Shown here one piece after another: positions 1 to 8,850 of a stretch of DNA of 64,000 nucleotides (positions are counted from its first letter, which is position 1; the number at the start of each line of letters is the position of its first letter). A program made the position numbers and the translations under genes. Source of the DNA: CAIMZW01 sp037142435 (GTDB lineage: Bacteria > Actinomycetota > Actinomycetes > Nanopelagicales > Nanopelagicaceae); the NCBI GenBank assembly GCA_037142435.1, contig JBAXAO010000001.1, positions 62,001 through 126,000 on the forward strand, written 5' to 3'. The notes beneath the pieces were generated by a model. It ran no database searches. It saw only the letters and a list, made by a program, of their open reading frames with translations, and was not told where the DNA came from.

Positions 1-316
1 CTAGGGCTTTCGGTCCATTTACACCAGGCAGATCTGGATCAGCTTCAAGAATTGCCTCAACGCAATCTGGAATCGCATCTTGCGGCATGGGGGAGAGAAC
101 TAGCCCGTGTGGTGGAGTGCGCATCATGAAACCCACTACTTCGTCGTGATCGCCAGTGACGATCCACCAGAAATAGTCGTCATAAGTCCGATGACCTTCC
201 AGGATCGACGTCGCGACACTACCGACAAGATTTGTTCGGAATGGATCTGCACTTCTCAGATCTAAAGTGGCATCGAGAAATTCTTCAACGGAGTTGAGCC
301 GAGTTACCTTTGTCAT
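1..316 (-). CDS. GNAT-family acetyltransferase, N-terminal part (runs off window)
   Basis: The reading frame opens at an ATG (complement of 314-316) and stays open to the window edge, so only about 105 N-terminal residues are visible, beginning MTKVTRLNSVEEF. The ATG overlaps the stop of the upstream acetyltransferase gene in an ATGA junction, so the two are probably co-transcribed and translationally coupled. The N-terminal layout (short helix, strand, then a DDYFWWIVTGDHDEVVGF stretch) resembles GNAT N-acetyltransferases, but the acetyl-CoA binding motif would lie beyond the edge. Substrate unknown. The family call is tentative. Confidence 0.55.
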   Translation of the reverse strand, partial: MTKVTRLNSVEEFLDATLDLRSADPFRTNLVGSVATSILEGHRTYDDYFWWIVTGDHDEVVGFMMRTPPHGLVLSPMPQDAIPDCVEAILEADPDLPGVNGPKAL

Positions 317-864
317 AAGTAAATCCGCCAGAGATATGAAGGCGCGCCACCATGGATTTCTGGTTTGTCGAATTCGCCCACCAATACTCCGCCATTTTTC
401 TGAATGACTTTTTGAGAAGCGACATTGTCAATATCTGTTGTTAAATCGATATGAGGCATGCCTAAAGCTAAAGCCTCCGGCAAGATCTGACGGAGTGCTT
501 CAGTGGCATAACCTTTACCTCGATGAGAGGCAATGACTGAATAACCAACATGACCCAAGCAATAAGGTGGAAGATCAGTTGTTCCTGGTTGCCAACGAAA
601 ATTGACGCTTCCAACTAATCCGTCATCCCACATCCATCGGTAGTAACCGGGGATGCGTGGTGCACTGGTGCCATCATCGAAAACAATCGGGGCGCCTTTT
701 CCCTCTTGGTCAGTTTTCTTCGCCACAAATTCTTCGGGATTGGTTTCGATTTCTGCTAGCTCAGAAAGAATGAAACGATCGCGACCGTTGTCGCCATTCC
801 AGCCATTTTCTAGCGCTGCTTTATATGCAGGAAGGTTTTCCAAAGAAGGAATGACCAATTTCAT
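313..864 (-). CDS. GNAT N-acetyltransferase, RimL-like
   Basis: Predicted acetyl-CoA-dependent N-acetyltransferase of about 183 residues. The acetyl-CoA pyrophosphate loop is visible as ASHRGKGYATEAL near residue 115, matching the R/Q-x-x-G-x-G/A signature of the family, and it is followed by the usual C-terminal helix-strand containing N-x-A-S-x-K-V. The frame could begin six codons earlier at a TTG (882), but the ATG at 864 starts the family-like sequence MKLVIPSLENL and is preferred. The stop overlaps the next GNAT gene by four bases. The acyl acceptor cannot be told from the sequence: protein N-termini, small amines or antibiotics are all possible. Confidence 0.8.
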   Translation of the reverse strand: MKLVIPSLENLPAYKAALENGWNGDNGRDRFILSELAEIETNPEEFVAKKTDQEGKGAPIVFDDGTSAPRIPGYYRWMWDDGLVGSVNFRWQPGTTDLPPYCLGHVGYSVIASHRGKGYATEALRQILPEALALGMPHIDLTTDIDNVASQKVIQKNGGVLVGEFDKPEIHGGAPSYLWRIYL

Positions 865-915
865 GCGAAAAGAATCCCACAACCTAAAGTGGTTGCGAAG
901 AGAATTATGAAGAAA

Positions 916-1317
916 TTACGCGCCTAGGGTTGGGATCAACTCTTCAATTAACTTACGAATGGCATCTCTGATTGGACGAACATGCTCGACGCCTTGGCCG
1001 GCGGGGTCATCGAGCGGCCAGTCCAGGTAACGCTTTCCGGGGTAGAACGGGCAGGCATCGCCACATCCCATGGTGATGACGACATCGGACTCCTCGACAG
1101 CTGAAGTTGTAAGAACTTTTGGAACTTCGTGGCTGATGTCGATGCCTTCTTCAAGCATCGCGGCGACGACAGCGGGATTAATGGAGTTAGCTGGGGCAGA
1201 ACCTGCCGAGCGAACCTCTACCGAATCACCTGCAAGGTGAGTTAAATAAGCGGCCGCCATTTGGGAGCGACCAGCATTATGGACACAGACAAAGAGGACG
1301 CTGGGTTTCTCACTCAT
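916..1317 (-). CDS. arsC: Arsenate reductase, low-molecular-weight phosphatase fold (ArsC)
   Basis: Cytoplasmic arsenate reductase of 133 residues, converting arsenate to arsenite through a cysteine cascade. The phosphatase-like loop C-V-H-N-A-G-R-S lies at residues 11-18, with further cysteines at about 85 and 89 and the family motif LDWPLDDP near residue 98. These features separate it from plain tyrosine phosphatases. The frame extends to a TTG at 1347, but MSEKPSVLFVC is the family N-terminus. A -10-like TACTCT sits six bases before that ATG (complement of 1324-1329), suggesting a leaderless message. No arsenite pump or ArsR regulator is adjacent, so it may act alone or with the neighbouring transporters. 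Confidence 0.85.
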   Translation of the reverse strand: MSEKPSVLFVCVHNAGRSQMAAAYLTHLAGDSVEVRSAGSAPANSINPAVVAAMLEEGIDISHEVPKVLTTSAVEESDVVITMGCGDACPFYPGKRYLDWPLDDPAGQGVEHVRPIRDAIRKLIEELIPTLGA

Positions 1318-1376
1318 GTCGTTAGAGTACCGACTGGTGTTTAACAAAAGGTGAACGAGCTGAGCAAGGAGAAGGT

Positions 1377-2579
1377 GTGCCCGAGAAACTAGCCCTCCGG
1401 GCTCGAACCATGATTTGGCTGGGCTTTGGAATTATGGGTGTGATGGCCAACGCCTGGGTTCCCCGAATACCGGAAATTAAGCATGCTCTCGGGCTGACGA
1501 ATTCTCAATTTGGTTTTGTTCTCGTAGGAAGTCCGCTGGGCTTGTTGATTGGCGCACAACTGGGCGGCAGATTGATCCACACCTTTGGCTCACGTCGAAT
1601 CGGCTTGGCCGCAGGGCTGGAGATGTCCCTGAGTTTGATGTTATTAGGCGCCTCTCATCATGTTTGGCAGTTGGTGTTGGCACTTTTCCTTATGGGAATT
1701 GGCTATTCGGCGGTAGACAATGCTGTTAATACTCAGGCTGTTGCGGTTGAAAAAATATTGAAACGAAACTACATGTCAGGGTTTCACGGTTCTTGGAGCG
1801 TCGGCGCACTTCTTGCTGCCGTGCTCGGTGGCTTTCTAGCGCATCACACTTCGACTCAACAAAATATCGTTTCGGTCGGGGTTTTTTCCTTCGTTGCATT
1901 TATTCCCGTGCTTCTCAATCTCCTTCCTAACGAACTCGATGGACATCTAGGCGAGAGTGAAAACGCATCGGTAAAGATTCATTTCTTTGGAAAAGGCACC
2001 GGAATTTTGTGGTTGATTGGTTTTGGATTAATTGGATGTCTCATTCCCGAAGCAGCCGCATCAGACTGGGCGGGAATTTTGTTGCATGAACATATGAAAG
2101 TTAAGACGGGCTTCGATGTGATTGCCTTCGGCGCTTTTGCATTGGCCATGATTGTGGGCAGATTTAGCGGCGACCACTTGATGATGAAGTACGGCGCTGC
2201 TCGTATTGTGAAGTTAGGTGGCTACATTGGCGGCTTTACTTTGGGAATATCCATCGCGATCGCAGTTCCACTCTCTACCTGGAACGTCCCAATAGCCGTC
2301 GCTGTCATCACTTTTGGTTTTATCATTGCCGGTCTTGGCATCGGCCCTATGGTTCCGGCCTTTGTCTCTGCCACTGGGAAGTTGACGCACTTTGCACCTT
2401 CGGTAGCCATCGCTCGCATTGGAATTATTGGAATGTTGGCGTATTACATTGGTCCTGTCGTGACCGGCACTTTGGCAGATCTTTTTAGTTTGCCCGTTGC
2501 AATGGCTTTCCCCTGTTTAGTGCTAATTCTTGCTGGTTATCTATCGAGAACAATTAAGAGCGCAGCTGAACTTAGTTAA
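1377..2579 (+). CDS. MFS transporter
   Basis: A 400-residue integral membrane protein with about twelve hydrophobic segments in two halves, typical of the major facilitator superfamily. The first half has a loop between helices 2 and 3 with G-x-x-L-x-x-x-x-G-S-R-R-I-G, the MFS motif A region. Overall similarity looks closest to the YbjJ/FucP-like group of putative sugar or drug carriers, recalled from family features rather than searched. The start is a GTG preceded by a good ribosome site (AAGGAG about 7 bases upstream). It is divergent from arsC and convergent with the TauE/SafE gene, whose stop overlaps it by eight bases. Substrate unknown. Confidence 0.85.
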   Translation: MPEKLALRARTMIWLGFGIMGVMANAWVPRIPEIKHALGLTNSQFGFVLVGSPLGLLIGAQLGGRLIHTFGSRRIGLAAGLEMSLSLMLLGASHHVWQLVLALFLMGIGYSAVDNAVNTQAVAVEKILKRNYMSGFHGSWSVGALLAAVLGGFLAHHTSTQQNIVSVGVFSFVAFIPVLLNLLPNELDGHLGESENASVKIHFFGKGTGILWLIGFGLIGCLIPEAAASDWAGILLHEHMKVKTGFDVIAFGAFALAMIVGRFSGDHLMMKYGAARIVKLGGYIGGFTLGISIAIAVPLSTWNVPIAVAVITFGFIIAGLGIGPMVPAFVSATGKLTHFAPSVAIARIGIIGMLAYYIGPVVTGTLADLFSLPVAMAFPCLVLILAGYLSRTIKSAAELS

Positions 2580-3321
2580 GAACCCAAGTTCGCAATAATG
2601 AATATGCAGCTATAGTAAATAGCAACCAAGCAAATGACCGTCGTAATTTAACGGCGGGTACGCGGGCACTGTAATGCGATGCGATGGTAGAGACCACGAT
2701 GGCCGCCGAACCAATGGCAATCGGAATACTCCACTTGACCTCATGCCACATCGAATGGTGGGCCAAGAACGCTGTGACCGAGTTTAAAGAAATGATGAGC
2801 AGTGAAGTGCCAGCCGCTTTATTCTGCGGAGTATTGAAGAAGAGCACTAACACTGGAATGGCTAAGAAGCCACCACCGATTCCGAAAAGTCCGGTCATTG
2901 CTCCAATAAAGAGTGCCACCATCACCAAGACGATTATGGGCATGCGCCGCTCGGGATGTGAAGTGAATGGTTTGCGCAACATAGAAAACCCAGCGATCAC
3001 CAAAATAGTTGCGAAGCCACTGATGATGAAATTTCCCGGAAGATGTTTTGCGATGGCCGACCCACCAATATTGGTCACTAAGCCGATGCCCCAAACGACC
3101 AGAGCATCCCTGACTAAGACATCTTTACTACGAAACTTTGGGATCGTGCCAAATGCGGCTGCGAGAAAAACTACTGCCAATGCCGCAGTCGTTGCGTGCG
3201 TGGGGGAGAAGTGAAAGATGTAAAGCAGGATCGGGACGGAGAGCATGGCTCCACCCGCTCCAACAAAGCCCAAGACCATCCCGATAAAGGTTCCAGAGAG
3301 TAGGGCTAGGGCTATATGCAT
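2572..3321 (-). CDS. TauE/SafE-family sulfite exporter-like permease
   Basis: A 249-residue membrane protein with about eight helices in two homologous halves. Each half carries the family's glycine-rich signature: GMVLGFVGAGGAMLSVPIL near the N-terminus and GLFGIGGGFLAIPVLVLF in the middle. Members export sulfite, sulfoacetate or other organosulfur anions, and many are uncharacterised. The frame is open upstream to 3486, but the extra 55 residues are polar and unlike the family, so the ATG at 3321 (MHIALALLSGTF) is chosen. This also places the gene clear of the SOS promoter at 3370-3415, from which it diverges. Substrate not predictable. Confidence 0.85.
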   Translation of the reverse strand: MHIALALLSGTFIGMVLGFVGAGGAMLSVPILLYIFHFSPTHATTAALAVVFLAAAFGTIPKFRSKDVLVRDALVVWGIGLVTNIGGSAIAKHLPGNFIISGFATILVIAGFSMLRKPFTSHPERRMPIIVLVMVALFIGAMTGLFGIGGGFLAIPVLVLFFNTPQNKAAGTSLLIISLNSVTAFLAHHSMWHEVKWSIPIAIGSAAIVVSTIASHYSARVPAVKLRRSFAWLLFTIAAYSLLRTWVLN

Positions 3322-3369
3322 GGCGCAATCGTGCCATTGAATGCGAAATGTCCGTTTTGCAGACGGGGC

Positions 3370-3415
3370 TTGCCTCTGTCGGTAGAGGTGACTATCTTTC
3401 GAACATATGTTCGAA
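3370..3415 (+). promoter_or_regulatory. SOS promoter with LexA operator
   Basis: A sigma70-type promoter is visible: -35 TTGCCT (3370-3375), a 17-base spacer, and -10 TATCTT (3393-3398). Overlapping its start region is a perfect 18-bp palindrome, TTCGAACATATGTTCGAA (3398-3415), which contains the actinobacterial LexA box TCGAAC-N4-GTTCGA. The operator covers the last base of the -10 and the predicted +1, so LexA should block the promoter directly. The start codon of the downstream gene (3407) lies in the centre of the palindrome. Direct sequence evidence, with function from knowledge of LexA in Mycobacterium and Bacillus-type boxes. Confidence 0.9.
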
Positions 3416-3742
3416 CAACCTGAAAACCCAGTTTCCAGCGCCACCCCGTTGCCGATTCGGGTGCTCGCTCCCGAAGGCGAGCCCACCGAGTTCCTCTACA
3501 AGGGTAGGCGCTTTCATATCCATGCCATCGTCTCCAGATGGCGCGAATCAGGTGGCTGGTGGAACCGGATCGATGACGGAAACCGCCATAACGTTGCCGA
3601 TGAGTTCAGCATTTTCGATGATGGCGCTCGCGCTATCTGGCGGGTCGAGGCTGCTCCCGAAGGAGCTATGACCACCTTCGAGATCGAACGCGATGAGATC
3701 ACTGGCACCTGGCTCATTCGCCCCACCTCGCGTCCGCTCTAA
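3407..3742 (+). CDS. DUF6504-type small protein, first gene of SOS polymerase cassette
   Basis: A 111-residue soluble protein that looks like the DUF6504 family, small actinobacterial proteins often encoded beside error-prone polymerases (recalled, not searched). It contains a central basic and aromatic stretch, GRRFHIHAIVSRWRESGGWW, then an acidic C-terminal half. There is no catalytic motif. The ATG lies inside the LexA palindrome, eight bases after the -10, so the message is predicted to be leaderless. The stop is 28 bases before the dnaE2-like start. By position it may be an accessory factor of the SOS mutasome, taking the place of ImuA; this is inference only. Confidence 0.7.
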   Translation: MFEQPENPVSSATPLPIRVLAPEGEPTEFLYKGRRFHIHAIVSRWRESGGWWNRIDDGNRHNVADEFSIFDDGARAIWRVEAAPEGAMTTFEIERDEITGTWLIRPTSRPL

Positions 3743-3770
3743 TCGATTTGTCGCGCCCAGGTTCCTCGCT

Positions 3771-6700
3771 ATGTCGACCCCATTTACTCATCTCCACACC
3801 GCCAGTGGCTACTCCTTTAAATATGGGACCGCTCTGCCATCAGCCCTAGTCCAACGCGCCGCCGAATTTGGCATGCACTCGTTAGCGCTGACCGATCGCG
3901 ATGGCATGGCTGGGGCAATTCGCTTTGCCCAAAGTTGTGAAGTCCATGGCATCAATCCCATCTTGGGGGTCAATCTCAGTTTTCTCCATAAAAAATATCG
4001 AGTCACGCTCTTGGCGCAGTCTGGACATTTAGCATCGTTGTATCGCTTGCTTTCCGGAATTAATTTGGGCGAAGAAAATATTCTTACCTTCCCGCTTCTT
4101 CAACGTTTCGCCGAACATGCCAGCAAAGTATTAGTTCTGCATGGACCAGATTCACAACTGGCAAATGCGCTCGCACATCGCCGCACTGACGAAGCGCTCT
4201 CTATCTATAACTCCACTCGCGAACTCTTTGCCGATCAAGCTCTAGAAATTGTTTCGCATCAAGTCCGTGGTGATGGTCCACTCTCCACACCTTTAGCTGC
4301 GCGGATGTTGGGCTTTGCACGCGATCATGGTCTGCCTGCAGTTCTTACTAATGCTGCTCGTATGCTCGATCGCAGCGATGGTCCCGTTGCCGATGTCTTA
4401 GATGCCACTCGCAACTTAGTTCCGTTGCATCATCGCCATACCGAACGGCGCAACAGCGAGGGTTATTTTAAAGATAGCCCATCGATGCAGCGTATTGCCG
4501 ATGAAGTAGCTCGTGCTGCCGGCGAACGCAACGGTCGCACTCTCTTAGCAACGACCGAACAATGGGGCCAACGCGCCGTTCTTTCAGTGCGCCGCGATAT
4601 TGGTATCGGTGAGATTCACTTACCCGAACCTGCGATGGTAGGCGCTAAAGATCGCCCCGAACTTATCCAACTCTTGCGCGATCGCTGCGAAAGTGGACTG
4701 CATCGTCGCTACACCGGCGCTCTCTCTGTTCAGGCTGCCGAACGCCTGGAAGACGAACTCGCCACCGTTCGCACCTTGGGATACGAGTCTTACTTCCTAG
4801 CCGTCGCCGATGTCACCAACATGGCGCGCGAGTTAGATATTCGAGTCTCAGCTCGCGGCAGTGGCGCTGGTTCTCTTATCTGTTATCTCTTAGGGATCTC
4901 TGGTGTCGAGCCCATGGCTTATGGCTTATTGATGGAGCGCTTCTGCTCTACTTTGCGCCACGAACTTCCCGATATCGATATTGATGTCGAATCTGCCAGA
5001 CGGCTAGAAATTTATGATGCAGTTTTTAACCGTTATGCCGACCCCGATTGGTCCACACCTAATAATCAATCGCGGTGCGCCACTGTCGCTATGGTCGAGA
5101 CCTATCGCGCCCGTCATGCCATTCGCGATGTCGGAGCAGCCCTTGGAATACCGCCCATCGAGATCGATGCCATTGCCAAGGCTTTGCCCCATATTCGTGC
5201 GCGCAATATCTCTAAAGCGCTAGAGAATCTCCCCGAACTCCGCAGCCTCAATCTCACTACTCCGTTAATGAAGACCGCCATCGAACTTGCTGGCCGCTTA
5301 GATGGCTTACCGCGCCATCTCTCTATGCATCCTTGTGCGGTCGCGCTCTCCGATATTGGGTTATTGGATCACGCTCCCATTCTGCGCAACGCCAGTGGAT
5401 ATCCCATGGTGGCTTTCGATAAAGATGATGTCGAAGCCATTGGTTTGCTCAAGCTCGATATCTTGGGTGTGCGGATGCAATCGGCGATTTCCTATGCGCT
5501 CTCCGAGATTGCTCGCGTTGATGGCAACCAAGTCAATATCGATGAGATTCCGCTCGATGATAAGAAGACTTTCGATCTCATTAAATCGACGCGCACGTTA
5601 GGAATCTTTCAAGTCGAAAGTCCGGGCCAACGCGAGCTCGTTGGCAAACTTGCCCCTAACTCTTTCGGCGATCTCATTATTGATATTTCACTCTTTCGTC
5701 CTGGGCCAGTCAAGAGCGACATGATCACGCCCTTTCTCAATTCCAGACAAGGTTTGCGCAAACGATCATCAATCCATCTCGACCTCGAACCCGTCTTGGC
5801 TGAGACCGAAGGTGTCGTAGTTTTCCACGAGCAAGTTATTCGCATCATTGCGATCATGAGTGGCATTACCTTGGCCGAAGCCGATGAGAAACGGCGCGAC
5901 TTAGGCACCATCGATGGTCAACAAGCGGTCTGTGATTGGTTTTACCCCGCAGCTCTGGCTCGCGGTTATGAATATTCAGTCGTCAATGAAGTCTGGGAAG
6001 TTTTGCGCGCCTTTGCCTCTTTTGGTTTTTGTAAAGCACATGCTGCTGCTTTTGCCTTGCCGACTTATCAATCGGCGTGGCTCAAAACCCATCACACCGC
6101 TGCCTTTATTGCCGGTGCTCTTACTCATGATCCTGGCATGTATCCACGCAGGTTGATATTGGATGAAGCCAGACAATGGGGGATTGCCATCGCCCCAGTC
6201 GATATCAATATTTCTGATCGCAGTTACCGCGTTGAACGTACCGATCTCATAACGCGCGCGCCCTATCAAGCCCCTGATCTGCCCAGCACTGGTGCAGCGT
6301 TATCGCTTCCCGATGCGCGTGGGTATGCCATTCGGATGGCGCTATCGGATCTCAATGGCATCAGCGATGAAGAGATCTCCACCATCCTTGCTGGTCGCCC
6401 GTACCAAGATCTCTCTGATTTTGTCCGTCGTTCGGGCGCCAGCAGACCTGTTACCGAATCGCTGATTGTTGTTGGGGCTTTCGATACTTTGCATCACTTA
6501 GGAGATCCTGACGCCGCTGGTGTAACGGGTGCTATTAATCGCCGCGACCTCTTGCTGCACTTGCAAGATCTCGAACGCTTGACAGGCAGTCGCAAGAATT
6601 TAGGAAATGGCCAGATGACTTTAGGTTTGTTACCACCCGCTCTTTCCGCCAGCGGTTTGCCAGATCTCACCGCTAGCGAACGTGTGCGTCACGAAATAGA

Positions 6701-7106
6701 TGTCATGGGCATGGATATCTCTAGCCACATGATGGAGTTCTACGGCGAATTCCTCAATGAGATTGGCGCTATCCGATCCTCTGAACTTATTCACCAACGA
6801 GCCGGGGCATCGGTCTTAGTTGCCGGGGTCAAGGTTGCACTACAAACTCCGCCGGTTCGTTCTGGGCGGCGCGTTATGTTCTTAACGCTAGATGATGGTT
6901 ACGGTTGCAACGATGCGACTTTCTTTGAAGATGTTCAAAATAGTTGTGCGGATTTGCTCTACCGATCCTGGCTCTTCTTAGTTCGTGGCGAAGTTCGACG
7001 GACCGGGCCGCGAGGTATTTCCTTGCGGGCAACTGGTGCGTGGGAACTAGCCACCGAACATGAAAAGTGGCGTAGCCTTCGAGTTTGTGAACCCCTCAGT
7101 GGCTGA
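3771..7106 (+). CDS. dnaE2: Error-prone DNA polymerase III alpha subunit, DnaE2-like
   Basis: A C-family DNA polymerase of 1111 residues, expected to act in SOS translesion synthesis. It starts with a PHP domain (HLHTASGYSFKYG; LTDRDGMAG). The palm follows, with ARGSGAGSLICYLLG, the catalytic aspartates in PDIDIDVES and a third in GLLKLDILG. A helix-hairpin-helix region and a C-terminal OB fold (GRRVMFLTLDDGYG) complete it. It is shorter than the window's other DnaE (1168 residues at 31910), and the LexA promoter points to the mutagenic rather than the replicative enzyme. An upstream in-frame ATG (3693) lies within the previous gene. The ATG at 3771 begins the conserved MSTPFTHLHTASGYS. It overlaps dinB. 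Confidence 0.88.
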   Translation: MSTPFTHLHTASGYSFKYGTALPSALVQRAAEFGMHSLALTDRDGMAGAIRFAQSCEVHGINPILGVNLSFLHKKYRVTLLAQSGHLASLYRLLSGINLGEENILTFPLLQRFAEHASKVLVLHGPDSQLANALAHRRTDEALSIYNSTRELFADQALEIVSHQVRGDGPLSTPLAARMLGFARDHGLPAVLTNAARMLDRSDGPVADVLDATRNLVPLHHRHTERRNSEGYFKDSPSMQRIADEVARAAGERNGRTLLATTEQWGQRAVLSVRRDIGIGEIHLPEPAMVGAKDRPELIQLLRDRCESGLHRRYTGALSVQAAERLEDELATVRTLGYESYFLAVADVTNMARELDIRVSARGSGAGSLICYLLGISGVEPMAYGLLMERFCSTLRHELPDIDIDVESARRLEIYDAVFNRYADPDWSTPNNQSRCATVAMVETYRARHAIRDVGAALGIPPIEIDAIAKALPHIRARNISKALENLPELRSLNLTTPLMKTAIELAGRLDGLPRHLSMHPCAVALSDIGLLDHAPILRNASGYPMVAFDKDDVEAIGLLKLDILGVRMQSAISYALSEIARVDGNQVNIDEIPLDDKKTFDLIKSTRTLGIFQVESPGQRELVGKLAPNSFGDLIIDISLFRPGPVKSDMITPFLNSRQGLRKRSSIHLDLEPVLAETEGVVVFHEQVIRIIAIMSGITLAEADEKRRDLGTIDGQQAVCDWFYPAALARGYEYSVVNEVWEVLRAFASFGFCKAHAAAFALPTYQSAWLKTHHTAAFIAGALTHDPGMYPRRLILDEARQWGIAIAPVDINISDRSYRVERTDLITRAPYQAPDLPSTGAALSLPDARGYAIRMALSDLNGISDEEISTILAGRPYQDLSDFVRRSGASRPVTESLIVVGAFDTLHHLGDPDAAGVTGAINRRDLLLHLQDLERLTGSRKNLGNGQMTLGLLPPALSASGLPDLTASERVRHEIDVMGMDISSHMMEFYGEFLNEIGAIRSSELIHQRAGASVLVAGVKVALQTPPVRSGRRVMFLTLDDGYGCNDATFFEDVQNSCADLLYRSWLFLVRGEVRRTGPRGISLRATGAWELATEHEKWRSLRVCEPLSG

Positions 7107-8295
7107 GAAACCCGAACATGCCACGATCTTGCATGTCGATATGGATGCCTTCTATGCATCGGTTGCTGAACGCGATGACCCATCCTTGCGCGGCAAACCT
7201 GTAGTAGTTGGTGCTGGTGCGCGCGGCGTAGTGCTATCGGCCAATTACCTAGCCAGAAAATTTGGAATACGTGCTGCCATGCCAGTCTCCAAAGCCAGGC
7301 GCATGGCACCGCAAGCAACATTTGTTGTTCCCGATCACCACCGCTACAGCGAAGTCTCCGGTCACATCATGGAGATATTTCATTCCGTGACGCCGTTGGT
7401 CGAACCTATCTCCCTCGATGAAGCATTTCTCGATGTCACCGGCGCCAAACGATTGCTAGGCAATGGCCGCGAGATAGGTGTCATGATTCGTGCGCGAGTA
7501 GAAAAAGAAGAAGGCATTACCTGTTCAGTCGGAATAGCTAGTACCAAGTTCATTGCCAAATTGGCATCTGGTCACTGCAAACCTAATGGCATGCTCGAGA
7601 TTGCACCAGATCGAGTATTGGAATTTCTCCATCCGCTTCCAGTATCCGATGTCTGGGGAGTCGGTCCCAAAACTAACGAAGAACTTTTACGATTAGGTTT
7701 GCGAACGGTTGCTGACATCGCACATACACCTCGTGCTACTTTGATTCGCGCTTTAGGTGAAGCCACCGGTGCATCGCTCTATGAATTGGCCTGGGGACGC
7801 GACTATCGAGATGTATCACCGGATGAACCTGATAAAAGTATTAGCGCCGCTGAAACTTTTGCTACCGATATTGATGACCCCGAAATTATTTTGCGAGAAT
7901 TCTTGCGATTAACCGAGAAGGCCACCTCCAGACTTCGAGCTCGAGAGCTCCATGCAAAAACAATTTCAATAAAAGTTAGATTCGCAGATTTCCGCACAAT
8001 AAATAGGTCTAAGACTCTTGCTCTTCCGCTCGATGGCACGCAAGAGTGTTATGAGGTAGTTAAAAAGTTATATGAGGCTCTCAAACTCGATCGAGCACGG
8101 TTGCGATTGGTCGGTGTCAGCCTGGAAGGTTTGGTGGGCGGGGAAAGCGCCCCAGAACAGATGATGCTGGGGGAGCGGGATAAGGGTTGGCGTCAGGCAG
8201 AGGCAGCCATGGATGCTGCGAAGGCCAAATTTGGCCAAAGCAGCGTTCGCCCGGCTCGGTTAGTTCGCAAAATTGAACCTGAAACTGAGATTTAG
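7060..8295 (+). CDS. dinB: DNA polymerase IV (DinB), Y family
   Basis: A Y-family translesion polymerase of up to 411 residues. Catalytic carboxylates are present: D27 and D29 in HVDMDAFYAS, and D120-E121 in SLDEAF. It is therefore an active DinB rather than the catalytically dead ImuB normally paired with DnaE2. The steric-gate position is tyrosine (Y32). A clamp-binding-like QMMLGE occurs near residue 367. The ATG at 7060 overlaps dnaE2 by 47 bases. A GTG at 7099 (VAEKPEHATILHV) is an alternative with an eight-base overlap. The overlap places dinB in the LexA-controlled operon. Confidence 0.93.
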   Translation: MKSGVAFEFVNPSVAEKPEHATILHVDMDAFYASVAERDDPSLRGKPVVVGAGARGVVLSANYLARKFGIRAAMPVSKARRMAPQATFVVPDHHRYSEVSGHIMEIFHSVTPLVEPISLDEAFLDVTGAKRLLGNGREIGVMIRARVEKEEGITCSVGIASTKFIAKLASGHCKPNGMLEIAPDRVLEFLHPLPVSDVWGVGPKTNEELLRLGLRTVADIAHTPRATLIRALGEATGASLYELAWGRDYRDVSPDEPDKSISAAETFATDIDDPEIILREFLRLTEKATSRLRARELHAKTISIKVRFADFRTINRSKTLALPLDGTQECYEVVKKLYEALKLDRARLRLVGVSLEGLVGGESAPEQMMLGERDKGWRQAEAAMDAAKAKFGQSSVRPARLVRKIEPETEI

Positions 8296-8373
8296 CACCG
8301 AATTAACGCGTAAAGGGGCAACTTCGGGGAGTTGGACTTTCGCTAGCCCCATGCCTGCCCTATTCTTTCGGGC

Positions 8374-8739
8374 ATGGCGTTATCCGATCATGAACGTCGC
8401 CTCCTGGCGGAGATGGAAGCTGCCCTCGAGGCCGATGATCCACGCCTAGTTTCGACAATGACTGGAAAAGTCCGCACCAAACAAGGCGGTCGCGTAGTTC
8501 AGGGCGGGTTATTGCTCTTGGCGGGAATGGCGATTTTGCTGGGTGGATTAATCGCTCAATTAGTTCCCCTCTCCCTCCTTGGCTTTCTCGTTGCCCTAGC
8601 CGGCGTCGTTTTCGTTATCTCCAATCTCGGTGGCTCCATTGGTGGCGCTCGCTCTGGCAGTAAGAGCCCCAAGCCCAAGAAAGCGCCTTGGACTGATCGC
8701 ATGGAACAACGTTGGGATCGTCGTAATTTCGAAAACTAA
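8374..8739 (+). CDS. DUF3040 membrane protein
   Basis: A 121-residue protein typical of actinobacterial DUF3040: the N-terminal MALSDHERRLLAEMEAALEADDPRL motif region, then two closely spaced hydrophobic segments (about residues 45-90) and a basic, proline- and lysine-containing tail. Function is unknown, but the gene is commonly found just before mraZ, as here. The ATG lies seven bases after a -10-like TATTCT (8361-8366), so translation may be leaderless. A clear intrinsic terminator follows, which separates it from the dcw operon. Confidence 0.85.
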   Translation: MALSDHERRLLAEMEAALEADDPRLVSTMTGKVRTKQGGRVVQGGLLLLAGMAILLGGLIAQLVPLSLLGFLVALAGVVFVISNLGGSIGGARSGSKSPKPKKAPWTDRMEQRWDRRNFEN

Positions 8740-8756
8740 GCTCGTTCTCTTTTCCT

Positions 8757-8782
8757 AAACCACCCTCCGGGGTGGTTTTTTT
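8757..8782 (+). terminator. Rho-independent terminator after DUF3040 gene
   Basis: A nine-base stem, AAACCACCC (8757-8765) with GGGTGGTTT (8770-8778), closes a four-base loop and runs into a seven-T tract. It ends the SOS/DUF3040 side transcription and insulates the mraZ promoter. Confidence 0.9.
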
Positions 8783-8850
8783 ATGCCCAAAATCGCCCTA
8801 TCGAAGCCGTGCCCCGGAAGTGGGGGAAAGGGGCGGCTACGGGGAAATAA

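Noticed and set aside
2684..3214. A 176-codon open frame on the plus strand opposite the TauE/SafE gene
   Set aside because: Shadow of a clear membrane protein gene; its product has no recognisable family and no ribosome site.
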